From: Cephaloticoccus sp.
GTDB lineage: Bacteria; Verrucomicrobiota; Verrucomicrobiia; Opitutales; Opitutaceae
NCBI GenBank assembly: GCA_030833445.1
Contig: JAURHD010000002.1
Coordinates: 1 to 64,000 of the forward strand
DNA: 64,000 nt
Reading direction: 5' to 3'
The notes beneath the pieces are model-generated. The model was not told the origin of the DNA. It did no database searches and saw only the letters and a program-made list of their open reading frames with translations. The translations under genes were made by a program, and so were the position numbers. Positions 51,262-60,345 of the stretch are shown piece after piece. Each line of letters opens with the position of its first letter. The first letter of the stretch is position 1.

Positions 51262-52314
51262 ATGGCTAAATCAAAAAAGAAAACCCCTGCGAAAAAAAGC
51301 TCCGGCAAAACAGCCAAGCCCACCCGCAAACCTACCGCCAAAAAAGCCAACCCAGTCCGCCAGCCCGCCGCCGCCAAAACCAAAGTGAAGCCGGCTCCCG
51401 CCAAAACCAAAGTGAAGCCGGCTCCCGCCAAAGCCAAAGCAAAGCCTGCGCCGAAGAAAAAGGTGGTCACCAAACCCGCCCCGAAGACCAAGGCCGTGGC
51501 TAATCCCGTCAAAGCCAAGGCGGAAAAGCCGGTGGCCAAACCAGTATCAATTTCCATGGAAAAGACCTCTAAAAAGAACGCCCTGCGCACCAGTATCCTG
51601 GCCCGCAAAGCCGCCGCCAAACCCATCGGGTTCAGTCTCGATGAAGTTCGTGCCATCGCCAAAACGGTGAGCACCAAGTCCAGCGAGGACAAACCGACCG
51701 CGAAGAGCAAAGCGGCGGCGGCGGCGACCAGCAAAGCCTTGGCCGCGGCCCAGAAGCCCGCCAAGCCGAACCATGTGCAAGCCGCCTCGCTCGCCGACAT
51801 TCTCGGTTTCAATCCGAACAAACCCAAGCGGAAGTCGGCGCCGACCAACGAAAAGCCGGTCCCCGAAAAATATAAACGCTACTACAAGCTGCTGCTTGAC
51901 CTGCGCGAGCACCTGAGTGCCGGGATCGAACTGCATTCGGAGGAAACCCTGAAGCGTTCCGCCAAGGACGATGCCGGGGACCTTTCCAGCTATGGCCAGC
52001 ATATGGCTGATGCCGGCACGGATACCTTTGACCGTGACTTCGCCCTATCGTTGGTATCCTCCGAACAGGAGGCCCTCTCCGAAATCGAATTGGCCATCAA
52101 GCGTATCCACGATGGCAACTACGGCATCTGCGAAATTACGGGCAAAGCGATTGCCAAGGATCGTCTCCTGGCGGTGCCTTTCACCCGCTATTCCACCGAG
52201 GCGCAAAAACAGATCGAGCGCAACCGTCACCGCACCCGCACCCAAGCCGGCTTGTTCGGTGAGCACGGCGAAGACAGCGGCAAAATGATGGATTCAGAGG
52301 ACGGCAACGATTAA
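51262..52314 (+). CDS. DksA/TraR-like protein with long Lys/Ala/Pro-rich N-terminal tail
   Basis: A 350-residue protein in two parts. Residues 1-180 are a Lys/Ala/Pro-rich, histone-H1-like tail, probably disordered, with three copies of a 9-residue unit near residues 38-64. Residues 190-330 match the DksA/TraR/YteA domain, with DAGDLSSYGQHMADAGTDTFDRD as the coiled-coil tip and AIKRIHDGNYGICEITGKAIAKDRL as the zinc-finger region. Only one of the four zinc cysteines remains (Cys290); the others are replaced. DksA-type proteins bind the RNA polymerase secondary channel. The tail suggests added nucleic-acid binding. It lies 25 bases after ileS and 30 before lspA. Confidence 0.88.
   Translation: MAKSKKKTPAKKSSGKTAKPTRKPTAKKANPVRQPAAAKTKVKPAPAKTKVKPAPAKAKAKPAPKKKVVTKPAPKTKAVANPVKAKAEKPVAKPVSISMEKTSKKNALRTSILARKAAAKPIGFSLDEVRAIAKTVSTKSSEDKPTAKSKAAAAATSKALAAAQKPAKPNHVQAASLADILGFNPNKPKRKSAPTNEKPVPEKYKRYYKLLLDLREHLSAGIELHSEETLKRSAKDDAGDLSSYGQHMADAGTDTFDRDFALSLVSSEQEALSEIELAIKRIHDGNYGICEITGKAIAKDRLLAVPFTRYSTEAQKQIERNRHRTRTQAGLFGEHGEDSGKMMDSEDGND
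51373..51453 (+). repeat. three 27-bp direct repeats in the DksA-like gene
   Basis: Units at 51373-51399 and 51400-51426 are identical, and the third (51427-51453) is similar. Each encodes AKTKVKPAP-like residues. The identity of the first two suggests a recent in-frame duplication within a repeat-prone tail. Confidence 0.9.
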
Positions 52315-52344
52315 GCTCTAACCAGCGGCGTTCATAGCCGACCC

Positions 52345-52905
52345 ATGTCCACGCAACCGGAAGTCTCCTCCCCGTCCCAGGCAGCGGAGCCGTCGCGTAG
52401 TTTCGGAGCACGCCTCAATGCCTACCGGTTGCTCTGGTTGCTGGCCCTGAGTGTTTTTATCGCGGATCAAATCACCAAGTATTGGATTATCCATCGTCTG
52501 CCCTTGGGCAGTTATGGACCGGGCAATTCAATCACCATCATCCCGGATTTCATTTACCTGGTCCATGTCGGCAACACCGGCGCCGCTTGGAGTTTGCTCA
52601 CGGGCAAGAGCACGCTGCTCGCCATTGTCGCGCTCGGCACACTCGCGGCCATTTTCATGTTTCGACGCACGCTGGGTTTGCGTGACCGACTGGCGCAGAT
52701 TGCCTTCGGGCTATTGTGCGGCGGCATCGTGGGCAATCTGGTGGATCGCATTCAACACCAGCATGTCGTGGATTTTCTCGATTTCCATTTCGGTTCCTAT
52801 GCCTACCCCACCTTTAACGTGGCGGATTCAGGCATCTGCGTCGGCGTGGCTCTGTATATGTGGCATTCGTTGCGGACCCAATCGCGGGAATCCGTGGAAA
52901 AGTGA
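52345..52905 (+). CDS. lspA: lipoprotein signal peptidase
   Basis: A 186-residue aspartic membrane protease that removes signal peptides from lipoproteins. Four helices are visible after a 25-residue polar N-terminal extension. The catalytic Asp residues are in GNLVDRI (Asp134) and FNVADS (Asp161). VGNTGAAWSLL is the usual conserved block. The ileS-(DksA-like)-lspA order occurs in many bacteria, which supports one transcription unit. Confidence 0.95.
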   Translation: MSTQPEVSSPSQAAEPSRSFGARLNAYRLLWLLALSVFIADQITKYWIIHRLPLGSYGPGNSITIIPDFIYLVHVGNTGAAWSLLTGKSTLLAIVALGTLAAIFMFRRTLGLRDRLAQIAFGLLCGGIVGNLVDRIQHQHVVDFLDFHFGSYAYPTFNVADSGICVGVALYMWHSLRTQSRESVEK

Positions 52906-52954
52906 GCGGATAGACTCGCCCTGACCGTATTCAACCATTTGCTCGGGCGGTATT

Positions 52955-54130
52955 GTGACTCCTGCCCCCAAGCTACAACTCGGCAAACCCGTGGTGGTTG
53001 CCGTCTCCGCTCCAAATGAAACCCGCTGGGGTTTCACCCAGTTCCCCAGCTTTTCTCCCCTGCCCGATGGACGGATTCTGCTCGTCTATGCCGATGATGA
53101 AGACGCCAGTGAAACCCACGGTAGTCCGGCTCCAGGTTTTGTCTCTGCTGACCAAGGTGCAACTTGGGCACCCTTTAAGGATGAGTTGATTCCGAGTCGG
53201 CCCCACTTCTCCGTCACCCCGGCGTATAACGGTGAATTCTTTACGGTGCCATCCGTCCACTACCACAATGTAAAAACCGCCGGAACGGTTTTGCCTCACC
53301 CCGTATCCGAAGCCTATGTTTACGGCCCGCTATACAGCTATCGGGTGGCGGATTTTGACGCCGAGGTCGGAGCCTATTTCGCCGGACTAAAGTCGCAACG
53401 CTGGACGCCGGATAACCCGCATTGGTATAATGATACCATCCATTACGAAACCAAGAACCTCCTCGCGTGGAAAAGAGCAGGCAGCGATTTGTTGCCACGA
53501 ACATTTTTCGAGCGGCCGTGCCTGCAACACCGCGGCGAATTGCTCTATGCCGATTATCGTGTCCGCTATGCCACCAAGGACGGACACTATCCCAAGAAGG
53601 GTGGCACCAGTTTAATGGTTTCTACTGACAATGGCCACAGTTTCACCAACCGCGCCATCATCGCGTTGGACCTGACCGGTAAAGATCTCCACGGGGAACC
53701 GGCCCTCGAACAAACCAGCGATGGCGGCTTGGTCAGTGTGCTGCGCAGGACAGACCACGAACAAAAACCCATGGCCATCAGTTATTCCCATGATGCCGGC
53801 CATACCTGGACCGAGCCGAAGGATTTCTGTGAATTCGGGGTCTTCCCGTTTCTGGTTCATCTTTCTGCGGGTGGACTAGTGGTAAGCTACGGTCGACCGG
53901 GGGTATGGTTACGGTTCAATCCTGATGGCAAGGGCCACAACTGGTCGGAACCGGTTTGTATCACTGCGGGCGATCATAAACAGCTCGGTAACCACACCTG
54001 CGGGTATACTGGCATGTATGTGCTCGGCCCACGGAGCTTTCTTCTCACCTACTCTGATTTTGATTACCGAGATACCGATGGTGTGCCCCGCAAGGCAATC
54101 ATCAGCCGGCGTATCGATTTGGTGGACTGA
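52955..54130 (+). CDS. sialidase-fold (BNR/Asp-box) protein
   Basis: A 391-residue protein with Asp-box motifs typical of six-bladed sialidase-like propellers: SADQGATW (about residues 63-70), STDNGHSF (about 223-230) and SHDAGHTW (about 270-277). Other blocks such as FSPLPDGRILLVYADDE and DGGLVSVLRR also fit the fold. Real sialidases and other glycosidases share it, so the activity is uncertain. No signal peptide is visible, so it may act in the cytoplasm unless the start lies elsewhere. The start is a GTG at 52955. It follows lspA by 49 bases and converges on yicC. Confidence 0.78.
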   Translation: MTPAPKLQLGKPVVVAVSAPNETRWGFTQFPSFSPLPDGRILLVYADDEDASETHGSPAPGFVSADQGATWAPFKDELIPSRPHFSVTPAYNGEFFTVPSVHYHNVKTAGTVLPHPVSEAYVYGPLYSYRVADFDAEVGAYFAGLKSQRWTPDNPHWYNDTIHYETKNLLAWKRAGSDLLPRTFFERPCLQHRGELLYADYRVRYATKDGHYPKKGGTSLMVSTDNGHSFTNRAIIALDLTGKDLHGEPALEQTSDGGLVSVLRRTDHEQKPMAISYSHDAGHTWTEPKDFCEFGVFPFLVHLSAGGLVVSYGRPGVWLRFNPDGKGHNWSEPVCITAGDHKQLGNHTCGYTGMYVLGPRSFLLTYSDFDYRDTDGVPRKAIISRRIDLVD

Positions 54131-54147
54131 GGTGACAGCGAATTGGT

Positions 54148-55020
54148 TTATTCCACGTTGGCGATCTGTTCGCGCACGCGGTCCAATTCGTTCTTCATTT
54201 CTATCACCTGTCTGGCGATTGTCAGGTCGTTGGCCTTGCTTCCAATGGTATTCACTTCGCGGCCGATTTCCTGCAGGATGAATTCCGCTTTGCGGCCGAT
54301 TTCGGCATCACTCCGAATCAGCGTCCCAAATTGATCCAGATGACTCCGCAGGCGGGTTAACTCTTCGGTGACATCGCAACGATCGGCAAAAAAGGCTATT
54401 TCCTTCAGGACCCGTTCATCATTCAGATCCAGTTCCAAACCCGACTCCGCCAGTCGTTTCATGAGGGCATCCCGATAAGTCGGGGCAACATCCGGAGCCC
54501 GGGTGGAAATGCTATCGACCAACCGGGTCAAAATATCGAGGCGGCCGATAAAATCGATCAGCAGGGCCTCCCCCTCTTTGGCTCGCATGGCCGCAAATGC
54601 GCGCAGGGCCTCCTCCAAGGCATCCAGTATCACCTCGCGGGCAGCGGAGGGGTCGGCGCTCTGGCCGGTTTGACGATGCGAGTTAGCCACCTGCCACAAT
54701 ACTTCGGCCGTAGGCGCAAACTCCACGCCCTGACTGTCGGCTAGTGTTCGCAGACGCCCCAACGTAGCGGCAACCGTTGCTTCGTCCCACTCCACCCCGG
54801 CACTGCCGGCATCACCCGAACATTCGATTTTCACGTGCACTTTGCCCCGGGCGGCCATCGCACGCACGGCATCCCGGATATCGGCTTCGAAATCATTCCA
54901 TTCCGCTGGCAAGGAAACTGAAAGATCGAGGGTCTTCCGATTTACGGAATTCACCTGCACCGTCAGGTTGGACTTGCCGAGAGCAGCCGTCGCGCGACCA
55001 TAACCGGTCATGCTTTTCAT
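54148..55020 (-). CDS. YicC/YloC-family endoribonuclease
   Basis: A 290-residue protein of the YicC family, implicated in RNA cleavage and sRNA turnover. It begins with the hallmark [12 protein letters not shown] and contains [20 protein letters not shown]. The C-terminal DUF1732 region ends with [26 protein letters not shown]. Length is normal. It starts inside the trpB stop (ATGA, 55017-55020), so the two are co-translated although functionally unrelated. Confidence 0.95.
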   Translation of the reverse strand: MKSMTGYGRATAALGKSNLTVQVNSVNRKTLDLSVSLPAEWNDFEADIRDAVRAMAARGKVHVKIECSGDAGSAGVEWDEATVAATLGRLRTLADSQGVEFAPTAEVLWQVANSHRQTGQSADPSAAREVILDALEEALRAFAAMRAKEGEALLIDFIGRLDILTRLVDSISTRAPDVAPTYRDALMKRLAESGLELDLNDERVLKEIAFFADRCDVTEELTRLRSHLDQFGTLIRSDAEIGRKAEFILQEIGREVNTIGSKANDLTIARQVIEMKNELDRVREQIANVE

Positions 55021-56249
55021 GCTTGGGCACCCAACAGTTTAGCCACTTGCTGCACGTCCTTGTCGCCACGGCCGGACAGGTTCACGATAATGACCTTGTC
55101 CTTCGCGAGGGCCTTGGCGCGCTTGATCCCATGCACGAGGGCATGGGTGCTTTCCAAAGCGGGAATAATTCCCTCCAGGCGTGAGCAAAGTTGAAAGGCC
55201 TCCAACACCTCATCATCGGTCGCGTAGGCAAATTGAATCCGGCCGCGTTCGCGATAAAAGGCATGTTCCGGTCCCACGGCCGCGTAATCCAGTCCGGCGG
55301 ACACCGAATGAGTCAGTTCGATTTGGCCGTCACCATCCTGCAGGATGTAAGTCTTGCACCCTTGCAGCACACCCAGTCGACCACCTTCAAAACGGGCCGC
55401 ATGTTCACCCCGCTTGATCCCGAGGCCACCAGCCTCCACGCCGGTCATCTTGATCTCCGCATTCTCCAGGAATTCGAAGAACAGGCCGATCGCGTTACTG
55501 CCGCCACCGACACAGGCAACCAGTTCATCGGGCAATCGTTTTTCCCGTGCCAAAATCTGTTCCTTCGCCTCCAACCCGATGACGCGGTGAAAATCCCGCA
55601 CCATCATGGGATACGGATGCGAACCATAGGCCGTGCCGAGAATGTAGTGCGTTGAGCGAACATTTGTCACCCAATCACGCATCGCCTCGTTGATCGCCTC
55701 CTTCAAAGTTTTCTGGCCGGCCTCGACGCCGCGCACCTCGGCCCCCATCAGCCGCATGCGAAATACATTCAGCGCCTGACGCTCCATGTCATGCGCCCCC
55801 ATGTAGACTACACATTCCAGACCAAATTTTGCACAGACTGCGGCAGTTGCCACGCCGTGCTGACCGGCACCGGTCTCGGCAATGACCCGTTTCTTCCCCA
55901 TGCGCCGGGCCAGTAGTGCCTGGCCAATGGCGTTGTTGATCTTGTGCGCCCCGGTATGCAGCAGGTCTTCGCGTTTCAGATAAATTTTTGCCCCGCCACA
56001 ATGTTCGGTCAACCGCTCGGCGTAATACAATTCGGTAGGCCGTCCCGCAAATTCCTTCAGGTGATGTTGAAACTCCGCCTGAAATTCGGGATCTGCCTTC
56101 GCCTCCAAATAGGCCTTTTCCAAATCCTGCAAAGCCGTCATCAGGGTTTCGGGCACATACACTCCGCCGTAGGAACCAAAATGCCCGGCGGAATCGGGCT
56201 GCGAAAAGCGGTCCAAGCTGGCGGTGGTATCGGCGGAAGCAGTCGACAT
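55017..56249 (-). CDS. trpB: tryptophan synthase beta chain
   Basis: A 410-residue PLP enzyme that joins indole and serine to give tryptophan. The PLP lysine is Lys103 in [16 protein letters not shown]. The serine-phosphate-binding glycine loop is [12 protein letters not shown], and the catalytic Glu region is [18 protein letters not shown]. It is of the regular trpB1 type, with the N-terminal sequence [12 protein letters not shown]. trpA is not next to it and does not occur in the window. yicC follows with a 4-base overlap. Confidence 0.96.
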   Translation of the reverse strand: MSTASADTTASLDRFSQPDSAGHFGSYGGVYVPETLMTALQDLEKAYLEAKADPEFQAEFQHHLKEFAGRPTELYYAERLTEHCGGAKIYLKREDLLHTGAHKINNAIGQALLARRMGKKRVIAETGAGQHGVATAAVCAKFGLECVVYMGAHDMERQALNVFRMRLMGAEVRGVEAGQKTLKEAINEAMRDWVTNVRSTHYILGTAYGSHPYPMMVRDFHRVIGLEAKEQILAREKRLPDELVACVGGGSNAIGLFFEFLENAEIKMTGVEAGGLGIKRGEHAARFEGGRLGVLQGCKTYILQDGDGQIELTHSVSAGLDYAAVGPEHAFYRERGRIQFAYATDDEVLEAFQLCSRLEGIIPALESTHALVHGIKRAKALAKDKVIIVNLSGRGDKDVQQVAKLLGAQA

Positions 56250-56265
56250 GGCCCGCTATCGCAAC

Positions 56266-57782
56266 TCAGGCAGTGCGGCGGCGCAATGTCGTTTTTCCGC
56301 TCGTAGCCTCCGGCAATAGCGGACTTCCATTCATGCAGGCCAGTAATTCCTGAATAACTTCACGGGGGAAATTAACCACGTTGAGAATATGCAACACCGA
56401 ATTTTCATCTGCAATCCGGCGGGATTTAAATTCGACCCGATCTATTTCAGGGTAGTTTGATTTGAAAACCAATTTAGCCGGATCCTGCCATTGTTTGGCG
56501 GCGGCAGGTGCCCCGCAGGCCAGTCCTGCTATCCACATTACCGCGCCATCCACTTCTGCCTTCAAGGTTGGTTCAGCCTGCAACTTCTCGTGCAAGCTGA
56601 GATAGGCCGACTGGTTGGGTGACCTGATCAGAAGCAACTGGAGTCGCAATATCCTCTGCGGCGTCAGTTCCGCCCGGAGCAAACTCGCAAAGGTTGCTTG
56701 GGCTTCCCACTCATTCCCGATTGCCTGATCGATCTTGAATTCTTGAGCCATGCTTTCATAGATCCGCAGCCCCGGGCCGTAATAGCCCAGCATGGTCTTG
56801 GCGATCACGGGTCTTTTCAATTCCAGCAGGAGGGCAAGATGAGCCTGCATATACTGCAGGTTCCATGCCCCTCGAAACGGTTCAGCCAGTAATCGTAAAG
56901 CCCCATCAACCTCACCCCGCGACTGAGCGAGGCGCGCCTCGACCAACATCCGGGCAAATTCTGGCAATTGCAGAATCTCTGACTCGTGGGCGTCCCGAAA
57001 TACCTCCGCTGAATCGGTTTCCCGGAGGGCAAGCAGCAATGACTTCACCCAGAAAGCCGTATGCCCGGGGTCGCGGGATACCATCTCAATGCAGAGATCA
57101 GCCAATTTGGGCATACGATTAAGCACCAAGAGCGCATCGTGATAGTTGATCGCCGTGGACTCCATGCGTTCCGGGTATCTCTGCATGAGATCCTCATACA
57201 GCGGGTCGGAAAAGCCATAGCTGCCCTGAAACATGCTGATCTTGGCCATCAGCAAAGCCGCATCGTAGTTATACGGGTCGCGCATGCGCGCAGTTTCCAA
57301 GGTGCGGTAGGCTTTGATATAATCTCCGTCCGTAAATGCCGCGAGGCTTTGCTGATACAGTTCATCTGCCTGAATTTTGGCCATGCCAGCCGCCACCACG
57401 GCATGGAAGTATTACCCGCCAGATTGATTGTCAGCCAGAGGGCCGACACCCCGGCGAGATAAAGTGCAAAAACAGCTGCACCATACCAAGCAAGAGCACG
57501 TCCCCAAAATGGACGCACTTGGGCAGCGAGGACCGAACAGCGCCACCCCTTGGTTGTCTTTTGCAGCAAGGGACATACCCGACGAAATGCCTCGGGATTA
57601 TTCCAGTGCACCATGGCGTCGCAGCCCACACAGCCCACAATTTGGTCATCACTGTCACTTTGACAGGGTGCCCGGCCTTGGCGGCCGGCAAGCGCATAAA
57701 TGGTCTTACGCAGATTCCAATACAGGGCTGCACCCATAAGCCGTCCCACATCGGCCAAGGCATTTTGCAATTGAACCAACAT
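56266..57782 (-). pseudogene. membrane-anchored repeat (TPR-like) protein, frameshifted
   Basis: Two frames together make one protein. The front part (ATG at 57782) has a cysteine-containing segment (APCQSD, VGCVGCDAMVHWNNPEAFRRVCPLL) and one membrane helix (AWYGAAVFALYLAGVSALWLTI). The back part is a 370-residue helical, TPR-like region (ADELYQQSLAAFTDGDYIKAYRTLETA). One extra T in the TTTT run at 57375-57378 would join them as LAWPKIQADELYQQ. I recall similar one-piece proteins in Opitutaceae genomes. The function is unknown; the cysteines could bind a metal. Alternatively, the back part could be translated from its own GTG at 57399. Confidence 0.7.
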
Positions 57783-57810
57783 CAGAAATTTCTCTAAGGC
57801 GACTTGGTGC

Positions 57811-58737
57811 TCAATGCCGCGTCTCAGGCTTATGTTGGCGGGTCGCACGGTGGCGTCGATACAGGCCGCCGAATCCGATCAATAACAACGCTCCCATCTG
57901 GGCATAGGTGGCTGGTTCCGGGATAAAACCACCGGGGCCCATTGGTGGGGTGATCGCCCCCAAATCGGCCCAGGTCACACTGCTGCTGGTATTGCCGGAG
58001 GTGCCGCCCAAATCCTGATTCAATGCGTTGTTCTGGGTGGAGGTAAAAGCGATGAAGGCGATGCGACTGTTATAATCCACCACGTAGGTGCTGAAATTGC
58101 CCACCGCATAGGTGCGGATAGCCGTTTGCAACTGCGCAAAACTCAAACCAATGGTCAACCAAGCATCCGTCGTCCCGTTGAAGCTGTAGCCATCCACCGC
58201 CGAGGCACTTTGAACGTCATAGGTCTGATCCGTCGTCAGGTTGATTGCAGTCTGGGTTGGAAAAGTCCACGTGGTGGTGCTCGGGCTGGTATTGGCGCCA
58301 CTGCCAGGAGTGCCAAAGGTTATGGTATGGGTGCGATTTTTCACGTTACCCGCGCTTTCCGAAAACATCATGATCATGTCCACACTGCCATTGCCATCGA
58401 TATCCATCCCGATGCCCCAGTTGCCACCGTTACCCCATTTGTCATCCGCATCATAGGTGTCCATGCGGGCACGAATAAACATATAATCGCCTGAACCAAA
58501 AGTAGTGGTGCCGGCTTGGGACTGCACAAAAGCGCGGGTCGCATCACCGACAAAGTCGTCCGTCCCCTGTCCCGTCTGCTGGTCACCCTGTGGATCTAGC
58601 ATCACGCCAGAGCTAGTAGTCCAAGGAGTCCAGCCAGTGTTGGTGGTCGCATTGATTTGGGCCGCTACATTGCCAGCACCGCACGAGAAGAGAGAAATCG
58701 CACAGATGGTAAGTAGGGTATATAATCTAGGGTTCAC
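57811..58737 (-). CDS. PEP-CTERM sorting-domain protein
   Basis: A 308-residue exported protein. A signal peptide spans residues 1-26 (LYTLLTICAISLFSCGAGNVAA). The mature part is rich in Thr, Ser, Asn and Gly and contains FIRARMDTYDADDKWGNGG and DIDGNGSVDMIM. The C terminus is the sorting signal: PEP in FIPEPATY, the helix AQMGALLLIGFGGLY and the basic cluster RRHRATR. PEP-CTERM proteins are processed by exosortase and reach the surface or extracellular matrix; no exosortase gene is in the window. The GTG at 58737 is preferred because it places the signal peptide at the start. Confidence 0.88.
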   Translation of the reverse strand: MNPRLYTLLTICAISLFSCGAGNVAAQINATTNTGWTPWTTSSGVMLDPQGDQQTGQGTDDFVGDATRAFVQSQAGTTTFGSGDYMFIRARMDTYDADDKWGNGGNWGIGMDIDGNGSVDMIMMFSESAGNVKNRTHTITFGTPGSGANTSPSTTTWTFPTQTAINLTTDQTYDVQSASAVDGYSFNGTTDAWLTIGLSFAQLQTAIRTYAVGNFSTYVVDYNSRIAFIAFTSTQNNALNQDLGGTSGNTSSSVTWADLGAITPPMGPGGFIPEPATYAQMGALLLIGFGGLYRRHRATRQHKPETRH

Positions 58738-58739
58738 AG

Positions 58740-58816
58740 GGGTATATACCCTATTTTTGCACCGTAAATGCAAATACGCAGAAGCACTGCCCAAATAGGC
58801 CTATACCGACCTATTG
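58740..58816. promoter_or_regulatory. cluster of palindromes upstream of the PEP-CTERM gene
   Basis: Four dyad elements fall within 77 bases of this 92-base gap: GGGTATATACCC (58740-58751), TTTGCA/TGCAAA (58756-58761 and 58769-58774), ATAGGCCTAT (58795-58804), and AATAGG/CCTATT (58794-58799 and 58810-58815). The AATAGG motif recurs. They suggest operator sites, but no regulator can be named. Confidence 0.4.
58778..58792 (-). promoter_or_regulatory. weak sigma54-like -24/-12 candidate
   Basis: The minus strand reads GGGCAGTGCTTCTGC, with GG and GC separated by exactly ten bases as in sigma54 promoters (consensus TGGCAC-N5-TTGC). Several other positions mismatch. It would place the transcript start about 30 bases before the GTG at 58737. 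PEP-CTERM genes in some bacteria are controlled by PrsK/PrsR with RpoN, which makes it worth noting. Confidence 0.2.
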
Positions 58817-58829
58817 CCAGTGGTCCGTA

Positions 58830-60278
58830 TTAGGAAATACCGACCCGCTTCAACGCCACTAGCGTCAGATCATCACGTTGCGGAACATCACCCGTAAAGC
58901 GATGCACATTCTCCAAAATACCATCATTGAGTTCCTTGGCTGAACGGCTGTGCAAGGTGCGAACCGTGTCGGCCAATCTGGCTCCGGAAAATTCTTTCCC
59001 TTCTTCATTGGGTGCTTCGGTAATCCCATCGGTGTAGAGCACCAAGACATCGCCCGGATGAAAGGATTCGGTGTGATCAAGAATCACTTCACTGAAAATT
59101 TCGTCCGGCACCATGCCCAGGGACATACCTTCGGACCCGACAAAACTTTCCTCCGGTAAGCTGGTGAGTGGATTTCTTCGGGATATCAGCGGTAATTCGT
59201 GCCCGGCGCGGGCAAAGGTCAGCGTGTTCGCCGGCAGATCAATCACCGCATAAAGCATGGTGATATACATGCCGTTACTGAGATTTCCTCCCAGTGAACG
59301 GTTAAGTTCGATCAAGGTCTGGGCCGGAGAATCATGTCGGAGAGCTATCTGCCGCAGGTTCGTCCGGCAAATGGCCATCAGCAGCGAGGCCGGAATACCC
59401 TTACCGGAAACATCGGCCACCGTGACCGCGAGTCGTGTCTCGGAAAGTGTAAATACATCGTAGAGATCGCCGCCGACCTTTTGGGCCGGACTGTAACGTG
59501 CATCCACGTCAATGCCGGCAATCTCCGGCATCACATCCGGCAGCAGCATTTGTTGGATACCACTGGCCAGGGAGAGATCCAAATCGAGCTGAGTCTTCTC
59601 GATTTGATAATTGAGGAATTTGGAATTGTGCAGTGCCAAGGCCGCTTGCTCGGCGAGCGACTGCATCAGTGAAAAATCAGCGGCGGTGAACGGAGAGCCA
59701 TCCGCGGAATTGGCCACGGCGAGCACCCCGAAAAACTGATCCCGAAACTTCAATGGCACGGCAATGACGGAACGCACCATCAACGAAGCATCCTCATGTC
59801 GCACGATCCGCTCATCGGCCATGGCATCGGCAATCAGCTGTCCCTTGCCCGTGGTCACCACTGCTCCCACGATACCCTCGGTTTCCGGGAAACTTTCCGA
59901 ACGGAGAATTTGTTCGATGAACTTGGCCCGGGTCGTCAGCTTTTCACTCGCGGCCGGCGGCAAGGGACGGTGCGGAGGAAACAAACCTTCCACGGCCACC
60001 CCGCGCATCATGCCCTCGCCGGTCTGCTCAAACAGCGCCGCACTCAGGGCTCCGGAACAAAGGATCGCGGCATGCACGATGCGTTGGCGCAGTTCGTCTT
60101 GAGTCAACCCTTCACCCAGTGCTTCCACCATGTGATGCATGAAATCCACCACCAGTTGTCGTTCGAGTATGACCTGCTGCTTCTCTTCATCCAAGCGTTC
60201 GATTTCCTTATGCGCCCGATACAACGGCAGCAGCATGCCGAGCACACCGAACAGGATACCAAGAAAAATCAGAAGCAT
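58830..60278 (-). CDS. RsbU-type PP2C serine phosphatase with GAF domain
   Basis: A 482-residue signalling protein. One N-terminal membrane helix (about residues 1-20) is followed by a coiled region, then a GAF sensor (about 45-235). The C-terminal SpoIIE/RsbU phosphatase (about 260-482) has metal-binding Asp residues in GGDLYDVF, VADVSGKGIPASLLMA, LYTDGITEA and QRDDLTLVALK. Such phosphatases act on phosphorylated STAS anti-sigma-factor antagonists in partner-switching systems. A STAS gene lies 67 bases upstream on the same strand and is the likely substrate. The ATG at 60278 starts the membrane helix. Confidence 0.9.
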   Translation of the reverse strand: MLLIFLGILFGVLGMLLPLYRAHKEIERLDEEKQQVILERQLVVDFMHHMVEALGEGLTQDELRQRIVHAAILCSGALSAALFEQTGEGMMRGVAVEGLFPPHRPLPPAASEKLTTRAKFIEQILRSESFPETEGIVGAVVTTGKGQLIADAMADERIVRHEDASLMVRSVIAVPLKFRDQFFGVLAVANSADGSPFTAADFSLMQSLAEQAALALHNSKFLNYQIEKTQLDLDLSLASGIQQMLLPDVMPEIAGIDVDARYSPAQKVGGDLYDVFTLSETRLAVTVADVSGKGIPASLLMAICRTNLRQIALRHDSPAQTLIELNRSLGGNLSNGMYITMLYAVIDLPANTLTFARAGHELPLISRRNPLTSLPEESFVGSEGMSLGMVPDEIFSEVILDHTESFHPGDVLVLYTDGITEAPNEEGKEFSGARLADTVRTLHSRSAKELNDGILENVHRFTGDVPQRDDLTLVALKRVGIS

Positions 60279-60345
60279 GTAACTCTTGGTTTGGCAGGAG
60301 CCTACGTGGCCGGCAATCGCGGAATGCACCGCCGGCCGCCGCGGT

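Noticed and set aside
51373-51453. CRISPR-like direct repeats
   Set aside because: The units are directly adjacent, in frame and without spacers, so they are coding repeats.
51237-51848. 203-codon open frame opposite the DksA-like tail
   Set aside because: It is the complement of Lys/Ala/Pro-rich codons and gives a Leu/Val/Gly-rich pseudo-membrane protein, a known artefact.
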